DNA of 13,506 bases from an uncultured Novosphingobium sp. (GTDB taxonomy: Bacteria; Pseudomonadota; Alphaproteobacteria; Sphingomonadales; Sphingomonadaceae). Location: assembly GCA_937996535.1 (NCBI GenBank), contig CALKVF010000084.1, positions 1 through 13,506 of the forward strand, written 5' to 3'. Under the pieces are notes generated by a model. It worked only from the letters and a program-made list of their open reading frames with translations, was not told where the DNA came from and did not search any database. A program made the translations under genes and the position numbers. This document shows positions 1 to 7,039 of the stretch, piece by piece; position 1 is the stretch's first letter, and every line of letters starts with the position of its first letter.

Positions 1-48
1 CAGAACCGCCGGGTGGAAATCACCTACGGTCCGGGTTCGGGCATGTAA
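1..48 (+). CDS. OmpA-family outer-membrane/peptidoglycan-associated protein, C-terminal end (partial)
   Basis: Only the last 15 codons and the TAA stop (46-48) are in the window, reading QNRRVEITYGPGSGM. The segment NRRVEI followed by a short tail is the typical end of the OmpA-like peptidoglycan-binding domain, which anchors an outer-membrane or periplasmic protein to the cell wall. An intrinsic terminator lies 25 nt after the stop, so this is the last gene of its transcript. The family call rests on a very short segment. The rest of the protein (beta-barrel or lipoprotein) cannot be judged. Confidence 0.6.
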   Translation, partial: QNRRVEITYGPGSGM

Positions 49-73
49 GCTTCCGCAAGGAGCTAACGAATTG

Positions 74-104
74 GGGGCCGGAGCAATCCGGCCCCTTTTT
101 CTTT
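74..104 (+). terminator. Rho-independent terminator after the OmpA-family gene
   Basis: A perfect 9-bp GC-rich stem, GGGGCCGGA (74-82) and TCCGGCCCC (87-95), encloses a GCAA tetraloop. It is followed directly by TTTTTCTTT (96-104). It sits 25 nt after the stop of the plus-strand gene ending at 48. Read from the other strand, no comparable T run follows the stem, so it appears to work in one direction only. The remaining bases up to the next gene end (105-233) hold no feature I can support. Confidence 0.9.
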
Positions 105-233
105 GTCTGAAAGCGCCGCGGCAGACGGCTCAGGCGCAAATGCGCAACAACGCCACGGCGCTATGCGGCCGTCGATGCCCGCCGCCCTACGGATGTGACG
201 ATGGTCTGCCCACTAGGGGGCAGCCAAGCTGGC

Positions 234-1793
234 TCAGACGGCCTCGCCGGCAGCGCGGGCCCGGTCGGCAATAGTGCGCGCCGCATCGGGGAACAGCCGC
301 AGGGCGAACACCAGCAGCACCGCACCGACCGGTACGCTCACCAGGGTCGATAGCACCCCAGCTGACAGGTCATCGCCGCGCAGCGACGAGACATAGCCTG
401 CCATGAACGGCCCCAGCGCCAGCCCGACCAAGGTGGTCGCCAGGAAGAACGTGGCCGTCGCCGTGCCGCGCATCCGTGGCAGCACCAGCGACTGGCTGGC
501 CGCCGCCGCCGCGCCAAGCGCCGTCGACGAGCAGATCACGTTGACGAAGGCCAGCACCACAAAGGTGGTGAAAGTGTCGGCCCGATAGGCGCCGATCAGG
601 GGCAGCACGGGGCTGAGCAGGCCGAGCATCACCACCCAGATCCGCCCGGTCGGGAAGCGTTCCTGCAAGGCGTCAGCCAGCCGGCCGCCCAGGATCACGC
701 CCAGAAAGCCCGCGAGCGCGCCCGGCGCACCGATGGTCCAGCCTAGCGCGCTCTTGGCAACGCCAAAGGTGCGCTCGGCATAGGGTGCGCCCCAATAGGA
801 TGCGGCGTAAGCGGTGAACGAGACCATGCCATAGCCCAGCGTGGTGCAGATGAACGCAGGTGAGCCCCAGATCAGGCGGAAGGTCGGCAGATCGCGCGCA
901 CGGATCGCGCTGGCCCAGCTGAATACCGCATAGACCCCGATCCCGACAAACAGCCATTGCTTGAAATTGCCCCAGCCGGTCAACGCGGTCAGCGCCAGCA
1001 CGCAGGCAGCGATTCCCAGCCCGACGGCGAGGTTGATGATCAAGGCAAACGGCCCGCGCGCCAGCGCGCCCAGCGGCGTCAGCGCGAGCAGCTCGGTGGC
1101 AAAGCCCTTGAAGGGCTGGGGCTCAACGTGGCTCGGCAAGCCGTCGATCGCGCCGCGCACCGGCTCGCGAATCGTCGCCACCCACAGCGCCAGCAGCAGG
1201 CCGGGGATCCCGACCAGCACGAAAGCGGCTTGCCAGCCAACCAGTCCGCCCGGGCCGCCGTGCGGCCAGGCCGCATTCCAGCGCTCGGCGATTTCCCCAC
1301 CGAACAGCACCGACAAGCCGCCGCCCAGATAGAGCCCCGACGAATAGATCGCTAGCGCGGTGCCGCGCATCCGCTGCGGGAACAGGTCGGAAATCAGCGA
1401 ATAGGCCGAGGGACTCGCGGTCGCCTCGCCCACCCCAACACCGACCCGCGCAGCGGCCAGGCTTGCGCCATTGCGCGCAAAGCCCGAAGCCGCCGTCATC
1501 AGCGACCACAGCGCCAGTCCCACGGTCATCAGCCGGACCCGCTTCCAGCTATCGGCCAGACGCCCCAGCGGTATCCCGAACAGCGCGTAGAACACCGCAA
1601 AAGCCGTGCCGTAGAGAAAGCCAAGATCGGCATCGGTCAGGCCGAGATCGCGCTTGATGTCATTGGCGAGGATCGAGAGAATCTGCCGGTCGATGAAATT
1701 CAGCACATAGACCAGGACCAGAATGCCCAGAACGTACCAGCTATAGGAAGAGACGCGATCCTGCGGCGCTGCCGCCTGCGATGTATCGTTCAC
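234..1793 (-). CDS. MFS transporter, Spinster-like
   Basis: A predicted 519-aa inner-membrane secondary carrier of the major facilitator superfamily. After a polar tail of about 15 residues, hydrophobic helices run to near the C-terminus. Family signs are FIDRQ at the end of TM1 (33-37), the loop 2-3 motif GRLADSWKR (77-85), and VGVGEATASPSAY (119-131) in the TM4 region, a signature of the Spinster-like branch. The long loop near 165-190 and the insertion around 225-260 are soluble. The start chosen is GTG at 1793, because AAGGAG (1803-1808) lies 9 nt upstream. An in-frame ATG at 1907 would overlap queC by about 98 nt and lacks this site. The gene begins 16 nt after the queC stop on the same strand, so co-transcription is likely. 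The substrate is unknown. Members of this branch are assigned to varied substrates including lipids and aromatics, so no transport role is claimed. Confidence 0.88.
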   Translation of the reverse strand: MNDTSQAAAPQDRVSSYSWYVLGILVLVYVLNFIDRQILSILANDIKRDLGLTDADLGFLYGTAFAVFYALFGIPLGRLADSWKRVRLMTVGLALWSLMTAASGFARNGASLAAARVGVGVGEATASPSAYSLISDLFPQRMRGTALAIYSSGLYLGGGLSVLFGGEIAERWNAAWPHGGPGGLVGWQAAFVLVGIPGLLLALWVATIREPVRGAIDGLPSHVEPQPFKGFATELLALTPLGALARGPFALIINLAVGLGIAACVLALTALTGWGNFKQWLFVGIGVYAVFSWASAIRARDLPTFRLIWGSPAFICTTLGYGMVSFTAYAASYWGAPYAERTFGVAKSALGWTIGAPGALAGFLGVILGGRLADALQERFPTGRIWVVMLGLLSPVLPLIGAYRADTFTTFVVLAFVNVICSSTALGAAAAASQSLVLPRMRGTATATFFLATTLVGLALGPFMAGYVSSLRGDDLSAGVLSTLVSVPVGAVLLVFALRLFPDAARTIADRARAAGEAV

Positions 1794-1802
1794 GCGGCTT
1801 CT

Positions 1803-1808
1803 CTCCTT
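1803..1808 (-). promoter_or_regulatory. Ribosome binding site fixing the GTG start of the MFS gene
   Basis: AAGGAG on the minus strand lies 9 nt before GTG 1793, between the queC stop (1810-1812) and the MFS start. It favours GTG 1793 over the upstream in-frame ATG at 1907, which lies inside queC. Confidence 0.75.
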
Positions 1809-1809
1809 G

Positions 1810-2499
1810 TTAACCCGCAGCGTAGCGAGTGGTATCGTGCAGTCCAGCCTTGGCAAAACCCTCGCGCCGCAAGCGGCAACTGTCACACAGCCCGCAAGCC
1901 GATCCATCGCTCTGCGGATCGTAGCATGACCAGCTCATCGCCGGATCGAAGCCCAAGCGGATCGCCTCGCGCGCGATGTCGGCCTTGCCGAGATATTGCA
2001 GCGGGGCGTGGATGGTGAAAGCGCCGCCTTCGGCCCCGGCCTTGGTCGCCAGCGTCGCCAGCTGAGCGAAGCCCTCGATGAATTCGGGCCGGCAATCGGG
2101 ATAGCCCGAATAGTCGAGCGCGTTGACCCCGATGAAAATGTCGCGCGCGCCGATCGCCTCGGCCCAGGCAAGGGTCAGCGAGAGGAACACCAGATTGCGC
2201 GCGGGCACATAGGTGACCGGAATATCATCGCCCACGCCCTCCTTGGGCACGGCGATTTCATCGGTCAGCGCCGAGCCGCCAAACTGCCGCAGATCGAGCG
2301 GCAGGATTACGTGGCGTTCGGCCCCAAGCCGCTCGGCAATCACCCGCGCAGCATCAAGCTCGCGGCGGTGCCGCTGGTTATAGTCGATCGTCAGGGCATT
2401 GAGCGCATAGCCGGCTTCGCAGGCCAGTCCGGCGACGACCATCGAGTCCAGCCCGCCCGACAACAGCACCACCGCCTTGCGGCCCGAACCTTCTGCCAT
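1810..2499 (-). CDS. queC: 7-cyano-7-deazaguanine (preQ0) synthase QueC
   Basis: QueC is an ATP-dependent cytosolic enzyme that converts 7-carboxy-7-deazaguanine and ammonia to preQ0 on the path to queuosine in tRNA. The 229-aa protein has the usual family length. It has the N-type ATP pyrophosphatase P-loop SGGLDS (14-19), then TIDYNQRH and YVPARN, then NALDYSGYPDCRPEF, and ends with a zinc site of four cysteines (192, 202, 205, 208; pattern CX9CX2CX2C). Two ATGs, 2508 and 2499, are in frame. I chose 2499 because AAGG (2511-2514) is 11 nt away from it but only 2 nt from 2508. The gene lies 49 nt after a small secreted protein gene and 16 nt before the MFS gene. No queD, queE or queF lies in the window, so the rest of the pathway must be elsewhere. 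Confidence 0.95.
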   Translation of the reverse strand: MAEGSGRKAVVLLSGGLDSMVVAGLACEAGYALNALTIDYNQRHRRELDAARVIAERLGAERHVILPLDLRQFGGSALTDEIAVPKEGVGDDIPVTYVPARNLVFLSLTLAWAEAIGARDIFIGVNALDYSGYPDCRPEFIEGFAQLATLATKAGAEGGAFTIHAPLQYLGKADIAREAIRLGFDPAMSWSCYDPQSDGSACGLCDSCRLRREGFAKAGLHDTTRYAAG

Positions 2500-2548
2500 G
2501 CTTTGCATTACCTTGGGCTAGCCGCTCGCCGCGTGGGTGGCAACCGCC

Positions 2549-2956
2549 TCAGCTGGCACAGTCCCCGACCCGGCGCGCCTCGGCCGAGAAATCAAACGGC
2601 AGACCTTCGGCGATCCCCTGGCTCTCGAGCTGGATCAAACGCGCCGTCTCGCGGCGAATGTGGGTGCGGCCATAACCCCGCCCGCGGCAGGTGTATTGCA
2701 CGGTCACTTCGCTTGGCCCGTCCTGAACGATGAAACGCTGGCACTCGCCGCCGGGATGACGCAGCTGGATGAAGCGCCGGCCATTGGGAATGCACAGCCG
2801 CTCGATCGGGCTGCCCGCCTGCCGCATCCGCAGCTCCCACCGCCCGGCATCGAGTTGGTCGAGCATGGCGAGCGTCGCGCTTTGCCCCGATACGGTGCCG
2901 CCCAGCGAAAACGCCCCGACCGCCGCGATCGCGATGTGCAGTGCCTTTTTCCCCAC
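2549..2956 (-). CDS. Small secreted four-cysteine protein, DUF3617-like
   Basis: A predicted 135-aa protein of unknown function. The N-terminus is a good Sec signal peptide: VGKK, a hydrophobic run (about 6-19), then TVSGQSA with likely cleavage near residue 24-25. The mature part has GRWELRMRQAG (38-48) and cysteines at 55, 72, 90 and 133, a spacing that fits two disulfides and resembles DUF3617 proteins of sphingomonads. It is probably periplasmic. I chose GTG 2956 because an AAGG site lies 10 nt upstream and it places the signal peptide at the very start. An in-frame ATG at 3007 would add 17 polar residues before the signal, and the longest frame reaches 3118, inside hslO. It lies between hslO (stop at 3075) and queC on the same strand. 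The family assignment is from recall of the pattern only. Confidence 0.7.
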   Translation of the reverse strand: MGKKALHIAIAAVGAFSLGGTVSGQSATLAMLDQLDAGRWELRMRQAGSPIERLCIPNGRRFIQLRHPGGECQRFIVQDGPSEVTVQYTCRGRGYGRTHIRRETARLIQLESQGIAEGLPFDFSAEARRVGDCAS

Positions 2957-3074
2957 CGATCCGTTACCTTGCGTCCATCTGCGGCGACAATCATGCGCAA
3001 TCGCCATCGAACCAGACTTGTAGCATGGCGACTTCGCGCGACCAAGCGTGTGATTATATAGACGAAGCGTTAAA

Positions 3075-3971
3075 TCAGGCGTCGATTTCGAACAGCCGCG
3101 AACAGAACGCGCAGTCAATCACGATCAGGCCGCGCTCATCGCGCATGTCGAGGCGCTCGGCTTCAGGGAAGCTATCAAGCACCGAGCGATAATGCGCCGC
3201 ATTGCAGCGACAGCCCCGGGTGAGGCTGGCACCCGGCTGGACCCGGACTTCGTCCTCTTCGTGAAACAGGCGCCAGACCAGGCTTTCGAGCGACAGTTCG
3301 GGATCGACCAGTTCGCTGTGACGGACACTGCCCGCCAGCACTGCAACGTGCTCCCATTCGGGATGGTCCATCCGCACGTGGAGCCGCTCGCGCCCTTCCT
3401 CGCCATCGGGCAGGTGCTGGGCCAGAAGCCCCCCCGCCACACAGCCCGAGGCATCATTGCGCACCGCGATGCGGATCACGGTCGGCACCTGTTCGGACTG
3501 GGCAAAGTAGCTTTCACAGGCCTCGGCGAGCGAGCCGCCTTCGAGCGGCACGATCCCCTGATAGCGTTGCCCCGTGGTCGCCAGATCAAAGGTGATCGCA
3601 AGATAGCCGTGGCCCAGCAGCTCGCCGAGCGACGGGTTCGCGCCCAGCGAGGCGAGCCGCTCCGCATCGTGACGGACATAGCCGCGCAGTTCGCCGGCGC
3701 GGTAGTCGCAGACCAGCAGATCGACGATCCCGTCCTCGCTCTGCGCCTGCATGGTCAGCTGACCCTCGCCGTCCTTGAGCAGCGAGCCGATCAGCGCCGT
3801 CACTACCAGGGCTTCGGCCAGCAGGTGCAGGATCGGCGCGGGATAGGCATGGGCCGAAAGGATCGTTTCGAGCACCGGGCCAAGCCGCACGGCCCGCCCG
3901 CGTGCATTGCGCGCGGGCAGGGTGAAGCTCAGCACCCGGTCATTGCCGGTTTCGCCTGCCGGAATGGTCAC
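3075..3971 (-). CDS. hslO: Hsp33 redox-regulated molecular chaperone
   Basis: A cytosolic holdase that is activated when oxidative stress and unfolding release zinc and form disulfides. The 298-aa length is normal. The N-terminal core (about 10-235) includes AYPAPILHLLAEALVVTALI (43-62) and the substrate-binding fold. The C-terminal redox switch is intact: C254-R-C256 and C287-A-F-C290, that is CXC-X30-CXXC. The start is GTG 3971, which overlaps the argF stop in the arrangement GTGA (TGA at 3970-3968), so translation is probably coupled to argF. It is the last gene of argD-argF-hslO, and 118 nt separate it from the next gene. The family call is certain. Why a chaperone sits in an arginine operon is open. 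Confidence 0.95.
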   Translation of the reverse strand: MTIPAGETGNDRVLSFTLPARNARGRAVRLGPVLETILSAHAYPAPILHLLAEALVVTALIGSLLKDGEGQLTMQAQSEDGIVDLLVCDYRAGELRGYVRHDAERLASLGANPSLGELLGHGYLAITFDLATTGQRYQGIVPLEGGSLAEACESYFAQSEQVPTVIRIAVRNDASGCVAGGLLAQHLPDGEEGRERLHVRMDHPEWEHVAVLAGSVRHSELVDPELSLESLVWRLFHEEDEVRVQPGASLTRGCRCNAAHYRSVLDSFPEAERLDMRDERGLIVIDCAFCSRLFEIDA

Positions 3972-4894
3972 AGCTGGCCAAAGGCCCAGCGCAGCACGCT
4001 CTTCTGCGCGTGGATGCGGTTTTCAGCCTCGTCCCAGACCACCGAGCGCGGCCCGTCGATCACGCTGTCGGTCACTTCCTCGCCGCGGTGCGCGGGCAGG
4101 CAGTGCAGGAACAGCGCATCGGCCTTGGCAGCCGCCATCAGGCCGTCGTTGACCTGATAGGGGGTCATCGCGGCGATCCGTGCCTCGGCTCCGGTCTGGC
4201 CCATCGACACCCAGGTATCGGTTACGATCACGTCAGCGCCGGCGGCCGCTTCGCGCGGATCGCGGGTCAGGCTGATCCGCGCGCCCAGCGCCTCGGCCCG
4301 GGCGATGAAGCCGGCATCGCTCTCATAGCCTTCGGGCACGGCGATGCGGACATTGAACTTCATCAGGCCCGCCGCCTCGACGATCGAGTTGAGCACGTTG
4401 TTGCCATCGCCCAGCCAGGCCACTTCCAGCCCGGGCAGCGCCTTGCCATGTTCGATCACCGTCTGGAGATCGGCCATGATCTGGCAGGGATGCGATTGAT
4501 CGGTCAGCCCGTTGATCACCGGAACGTCGGCAAAGTGGGCCAGTTCCTCGATCTTGGCGTGATCGTCGGTGCGGATCATGATCGCATCGGCCATCCGGCT
4601 GAGGACGCGCGCGGTGTCCGCGATCGTCTCGCCCCGGCCAAGCTGGGTCGTGCCCGCTTCCAGAATCACTGCACTACCGCCAAGCTGGCGCATCGCGATG
4701 TCGAACGAGACACGGGTGCGGGTCGAATTCTTTTCGAAGATCATCGCCAGCACGCGGCCGGCCAGCGGGGCATCGGCATCGGCCTGGCCCTTGGGCAGAG
4801 CCTTGCGCGCAGCCTTGCGGGCGATCGCATCGTTGAGCATCGCGGCGATGGCATCGCCGCCGGCGTCGGTCAGATCAAGGAAATGCCGGGTCAT
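3968..4894 (-). CDS. argF: Ornithine carbamoyltransferase
   Basis: Catalyses ornithine + carbamoyl phosphate to citrulline + phosphate in cytosolic arginine synthesis. The 308-aa protein shows the carbamoyl-phosphate loop STRTR (57-61), HPCQ (135-138), DTWVSMG (226-232) for ornithine binding, and HCLPAHRGEEV (264-274) with the catalytic cysteine at 265. All key residues are present. The start chosen is ATG 4894, which shares one base with the argD stop (TGATG). A GTG directly before it (4897) could also be used and would add one residue. The stop overlaps the hslO start. The tight junctions imply a single mRNA with coupled translation. Confidence 0.96.
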   Translation of the reverse strand: MTRHFLDLTDAGGDAIAAMLNDAIARKAARKALPKGQADADAPLAGRVLAMIFEKNSTRTRVSFDIAMRQLGGSAVILEAGTTQLGRGETIADTARVLSRMADAIMIRTDDHAKIEELAHFADVPVINGLTDQSHPCQIMADLQTVIEHGKALPGLEVAWLGDGNNVLNSIVEAAGLMKFNVRIAVPEGYESDAGFIARAEALGARISLTRDPREAAAGADVIVTDTWVSMGQTGAEARIAAMTPYQVNDGLMAAAKADALFLHCLPAHRGEEVTDSVIDGPRSVVWDEAENRIHAQKSVLRWAFGQL

Positions 4895-6084
4895 CACACG
4901 CCCTCCGGGGGCTGGTAGCTGGCCGCGCCAGCCGAGAGCTTTTCAAAGAATTCGTCGATATGCGCATCGTCGATCACCAGCGGCGGCACCAGCCGCAGCG
5001 TGTTGTCGCCCGCCGAAACGGTCAGCAGCTGGTGATTGTCACGCAGATGGCCCACCAGCGCGCGCGCCTCGTGGGTCATCTTGACGCCGAGCATCAGGCC
5101 CATGCCGCGCACCTGCACGAACAGGTCGGGATAATTGCCGATGAACTGTTCGAGCCGCGAGCGCAGGCGCTCGCTGGTCGCGCGGACCTGGGCGAGGAAT
5201 TCCTCGTTGGCCACCGCATCAAGCACCGCCTCACCGGCAGCCATCGCCAGCGGATTGCCGCCATAAGTCGACCCGTGGGTGCCGATCACCATGCCGCGCG
5301 CGGCCTTTTCGGTGGCGAGGCACGCGCCGAGCGGGAAACCGCCGCCCAGACCCTTGGCCGTGGCAACGACATCCGGCTCGATCCCGTATTGCTCATAGGC
5401 ATACATCGTGCCGGTCCGGGCCACACCCGTTTGCACTTCATCGAGCACCAGCAGCAGATCGTGTTCATCAGCCAGCGCGCGCAGGCCCGACATGAACGCC
5501 GGCGAGGCCGGGCGGATCCCGCCTTCGCCCTGCACCGGTTCGACCAGGAAGCCAGCCGTGTTGGGCCCGATCGCCGCCTTGGCCGCCTCAAGATTGTCGA
5601 ACTCGACATATTTGAAGCCCGGCAGCAGCGGCAGGAAGCCCTTGTGCATCTTCTCCTGGCTCGATGCGCTGATCGTTGCCATCGTCCGGCCGTGGAAGGC
5701 GTTGTTGAAGGTGATCAGCTCGAACTTGTGATCGTTACCAACGTGCTGGTGATAGGCACGCGCGGTCTTGATCGCGCATTCCACCGCCTCTGCGCCCGAA
5801 TTGGTGAAGAACACCGTATCGGCAAAGGTCAGATCGACCAGCCGCTGGGCGAGGCTTTCACCCTGGGGGCTGCCATAGAGGTTCGAGACATGCATCAGCG
5901 TCCCGGCCTGGCGCTGGATCGCGCCGATCAGGCCTTCGTGCGAGTGGCCCAGGATGTTGACCGCGATGCCCGCCGCGAAATCGAGATATCGGCGGCCGTC
6001 TTCCCCGATCAGGTGGCAGTGGTCACCGCGCACCGGCCGGAAGCCGCAGCGGGGATAGACTGGCATCAGCGGGGTAATCGACAT
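4894..6084 (-). CDS. argD: Acetylornithine (succinyl-DAP) aminotransferase
   Basis: A PLP-dependent class-III aminotransferase converting N-acetylglutamate semialdehyde to N-acetylornithine. Enzymes of this family often also serve in lysine synthesis. At 396 aa it has the usual length. Visible motifs are NSGAEA (95-100) for the PLP phosphate, FHGRT (130-134), LDEVQTG (214-220) with D215 contacting the pyridine nitrogen, and ATAKGLGGGFPLG (241-253) with K244 as the Schiff-base lysine. Start ATG 6084 has AAGGA 8 nt upstream. It is the first gene of the argD-argF-hslO unit. Its leader (6085-6154) contains nested inverted repeats, listed separately. Confidence 0.96.
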   Translation of the reverse strand: MSITPLMPVYPRCGFRPVRGDHCHLIGEDGRRYLDFAAGIAVNILGHSHEGLIGAIQRQAGTLMHVSNLYGSPQGESLAQRLVDLTFADTVFFTNSGAEAVECAIKTARAYHQHVGNDHKFELITFNNAFHGRTMATISASSQEKMHKGFLPLLPGFKYVEFDNLEAAKAAIGPNTAGFLVEPVQGEGGIRPASPAFMSGLRALADEHDLLLVLDEVQTGVARTGTMYAYEQYGIEPDVVATAKGLGGGFPLGACLATEKAARGMVIGTHGSTYGGNPLAMAAGEAVLDAVANEEFLAQVRATSERLRSRLEQFIGNYPDLFVQVRGMGLMLGVKMTHEARALVGHLRDNHQLLTVSAGDNTLRLVPPLVIDDAHIDEFFEKLSAGAASYQPPEGV

Positions 6085-6104
6085 CGCTTCAATCCTTCAA
6101 GAAT

Positions 6105-6154
6105 GTTCCGGCTTTCAAAAATGCCCTGACTGTCAGGAACGCACGAACCGGAAC
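6105..6154. repeat. Nested inverted repeats in the argD leader
   Basis: An outer pair GTTCCGG (6105-6111) and CCGGAAC (6148-6154) is separated by 36 nt. Inside lies a second hairpin, CCTGA (6125-6129) / TCAGG (6133-6137) with a 3-nt loop. On the argD strand the outer repeat ends about 20 nt before the ATG, next to the AAGGA ribosome site. It could be an operator or a leader structure. No known regulator site is recognised, and seven-base repeats can occur by chance. Confidence 0.35.
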
Positions 6155-6182
6155 GGGTGGGATAGGAGAGGGAAAACGACAA

Positions 6183-6210
6183 ATGGCGGCCCCCTTTACG
6201 GGACCGCCAT
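6183..6210 (-). terminator. Probable terminator after the cold-shock gene
   Basis: Read on the minus strand, ATGGCGG (6210-6204) pairs with CCGCCAT (6189-6183), with three further inner pairs after one mismatch. The stem is followed by TTTGTCGTTTTC, a broken T tract. It lies 62 nt after the stop of the gene ending at 6272. A second GC-rich stem, GGGCGGG/CCCGCCC (6237-6258), lies between them and has no T run. The imperfect T tract keeps confidence moderate. Confidence 0.55.
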
Positions 6211-6236
6211 TGCCGTGTCTCTTGTCTGTAGCGGCA

Positions 6237-6258
6237 GGGCGGGCTTAACGCCCCGCCC
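6237..6258 (-). other. GC-rich hairpin in the 3' region of the cold-shock gene
   Basis: A 7-bp perfect stem, GGGCGGG (6237-6243) and CCCGCCC (6252-6258), with an 8-nt loop, starting 14 nt after the stop codon. There is no T run, so it is more likely a 3' stability element, or the first part of a two-stem terminator together with 6183-6210. Confidence 0.4.
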
Positions 6259-6271
6259 CGTCACTGGCAGG

Positions 6272-7039
6272 TCAACCCTGACTCGGCACCAGGTTGACCG
6301 CCGAGTACTTGCCTCGTCGATCGACTTCGATGTCGAATTCCAGGCGATCGCCTTCGTTGAGGTTCGAGAGACCCGAACGCTCGACCGCGCTGATGTGGAC
6401 GAAGGCATCGGCCTGACCGTCATCGCGGGTAATGAAGCCGAAGCCCTTCATCGAGTTGAAGAACTTGACCGTGCCGGTGGCGCGTTCGCCAGTCAGCTCG
6501 CGCTGCGGGGCGACTTCGCGCTTTTCGACGGGGATCACATCGCCCACGACTTCGAGGTCGCTGGCGGAAACCTTGCCGCCGCGATCGACCAGCGTGAACT
6601 TGAGCTGCTGCCCTTCGGCGAGGCCTTCGAGGCCAGCGCGTTCGACCGAGCTGATGTGGACGAACACGTCCTCACCGCCGCCATCCTTCTGGATGAAGCC
6701 GAAGCCCTTGGCTGCGTTGAAGAACTTGACCGTGCCGGTGCCTTCACCAACGACCTGGGCAGGCATACCGCCGCCACCGCCGCCGCGCGGGCCGCCGAAG
6801 CCGCCACCGCCGCCGCCACGCGGGCCGCCGCCAAAGCCACCGCGATCGCCGCCGCCGAAGCCGCCACGATCACCGCCGCCGAAGCCGCCGCGACCACCGC
6901 CACCAAAGCGATCGCCGCCGCCGAACCGGTCACCACCACCGAAGCGGTCACCGCCACCCGCGAAAGGATCGAAACCTTCTTCGCCGAAACCGTCCCGCTT
7001 GTCACGACCACGGCCGCGACGTCCTCTATCAAAACCCAT
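6272..7039 (-). CDS. Double cold-shock-domain protein with RGG/FGGGDR N-terminal tract
   Basis: A predicted 255-aa single-stranded nucleic-acid-binding protein, likely an RNA chaperone in the cytosol. Residues 1-20 are basic (MGFDRGRRGRGRDKRDG). About 28-91 is a low-complexity tract of GGGDRF, GGFGGGDR and GGPRGGGGGG units. CSD1 spans about 101-165 with KGFGFI (111-116) and VFVHIS (125-130). CSD2 spans about 187-251 with KGFGFI (198-203) and AFVHIS (212-217). Both domains keep the RNP1 and RNP2 aromatic residues. Double-CSD proteins are known in alphaproteobacteria, but most bacterial cold-shock proteins are single domains of about 70 aa. The repeat units use different synonymous codons for the same residues. 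The ribosome site before ATG 7039 is weak (AAGG about 13 nt away). An internal ATG (6766, residue 92) lies exactly at the end of the tract and could start a short form. It is transcribed divergently from the TerC gene. Confidence 0.9.
   Translation of the reverse strand: MGFDRGRRGRGRDKRDGFGEEGFDPFAGGGDRFGGGDRFGGGDRFGGGGRGGFGGGDRGGFGGGDRGGFGGGPRGGGGGGFGGPRGGGGGGMPAQVVGEGTGTVKFFNAAKGFGFIQKDGGGEDVFVHISSVERAGLEGLAEGQQLKFTLVDRGGKVSASDLEVVGDVIPVEKREVAPQRELTGERATGTVKFFNSMKGFGFITRDDGQADAFVHISAVERSGLSNLNEGDRLEFDIEVDRRGKYSAVNLVPSQG
6770..6956 (-). repeat. Degenerate Gly-rich coding repeat (FGGGDR/GGFGGGDR units)
   Basis: Tandem coding units of 18 and 24 nt encode GGGDRF three times, then GGFGGGDR-like units three times, then two PRGGGGGG units. 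Neighbouring units differ at many third positions (GAC/GAT, CGC/CGG/CGT, TTC/TTT, GGC/GGT), so the peptide pattern is conserved better than the DNA. The repeat gives rise to false Ala/Thr-rich and Pro/Lys-rich frames on the plus strand. Confidence 0.8.

Noticed and set aside
221..236. Hairpin AGCCA-AGC-TGGCT as terminator of the MFS gene
   Set aside because: Only a 5-bp stem, overlapping the stop codon, with no T run after it.
71..274. Small plus-strand frame after the OmpA-family gene
   Set aside because: It starts inside the terminator hairpin, has no ribosome site and ends within the MFS gene; composition is that of random GC-rich sequence.
3192..4157. Plus-strand 321-aa frame opposite hslO
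   Set aside because: No domain and atypical composition; hslO with its zinc cysteines explains the region.
4960..6129. Plus-strand 389-aa frame opposite argD
   Set aside because: Antisense frame in high-GC DNA with no recognisable domain; argD on the other strand has full catalytic motifs.
6770..6956. CRISPR-like or microsatellite repeat
   Set aside because: The units are 18-24 nt coding units without spacers, vary at third positions and stay in frame with a conserved protein.
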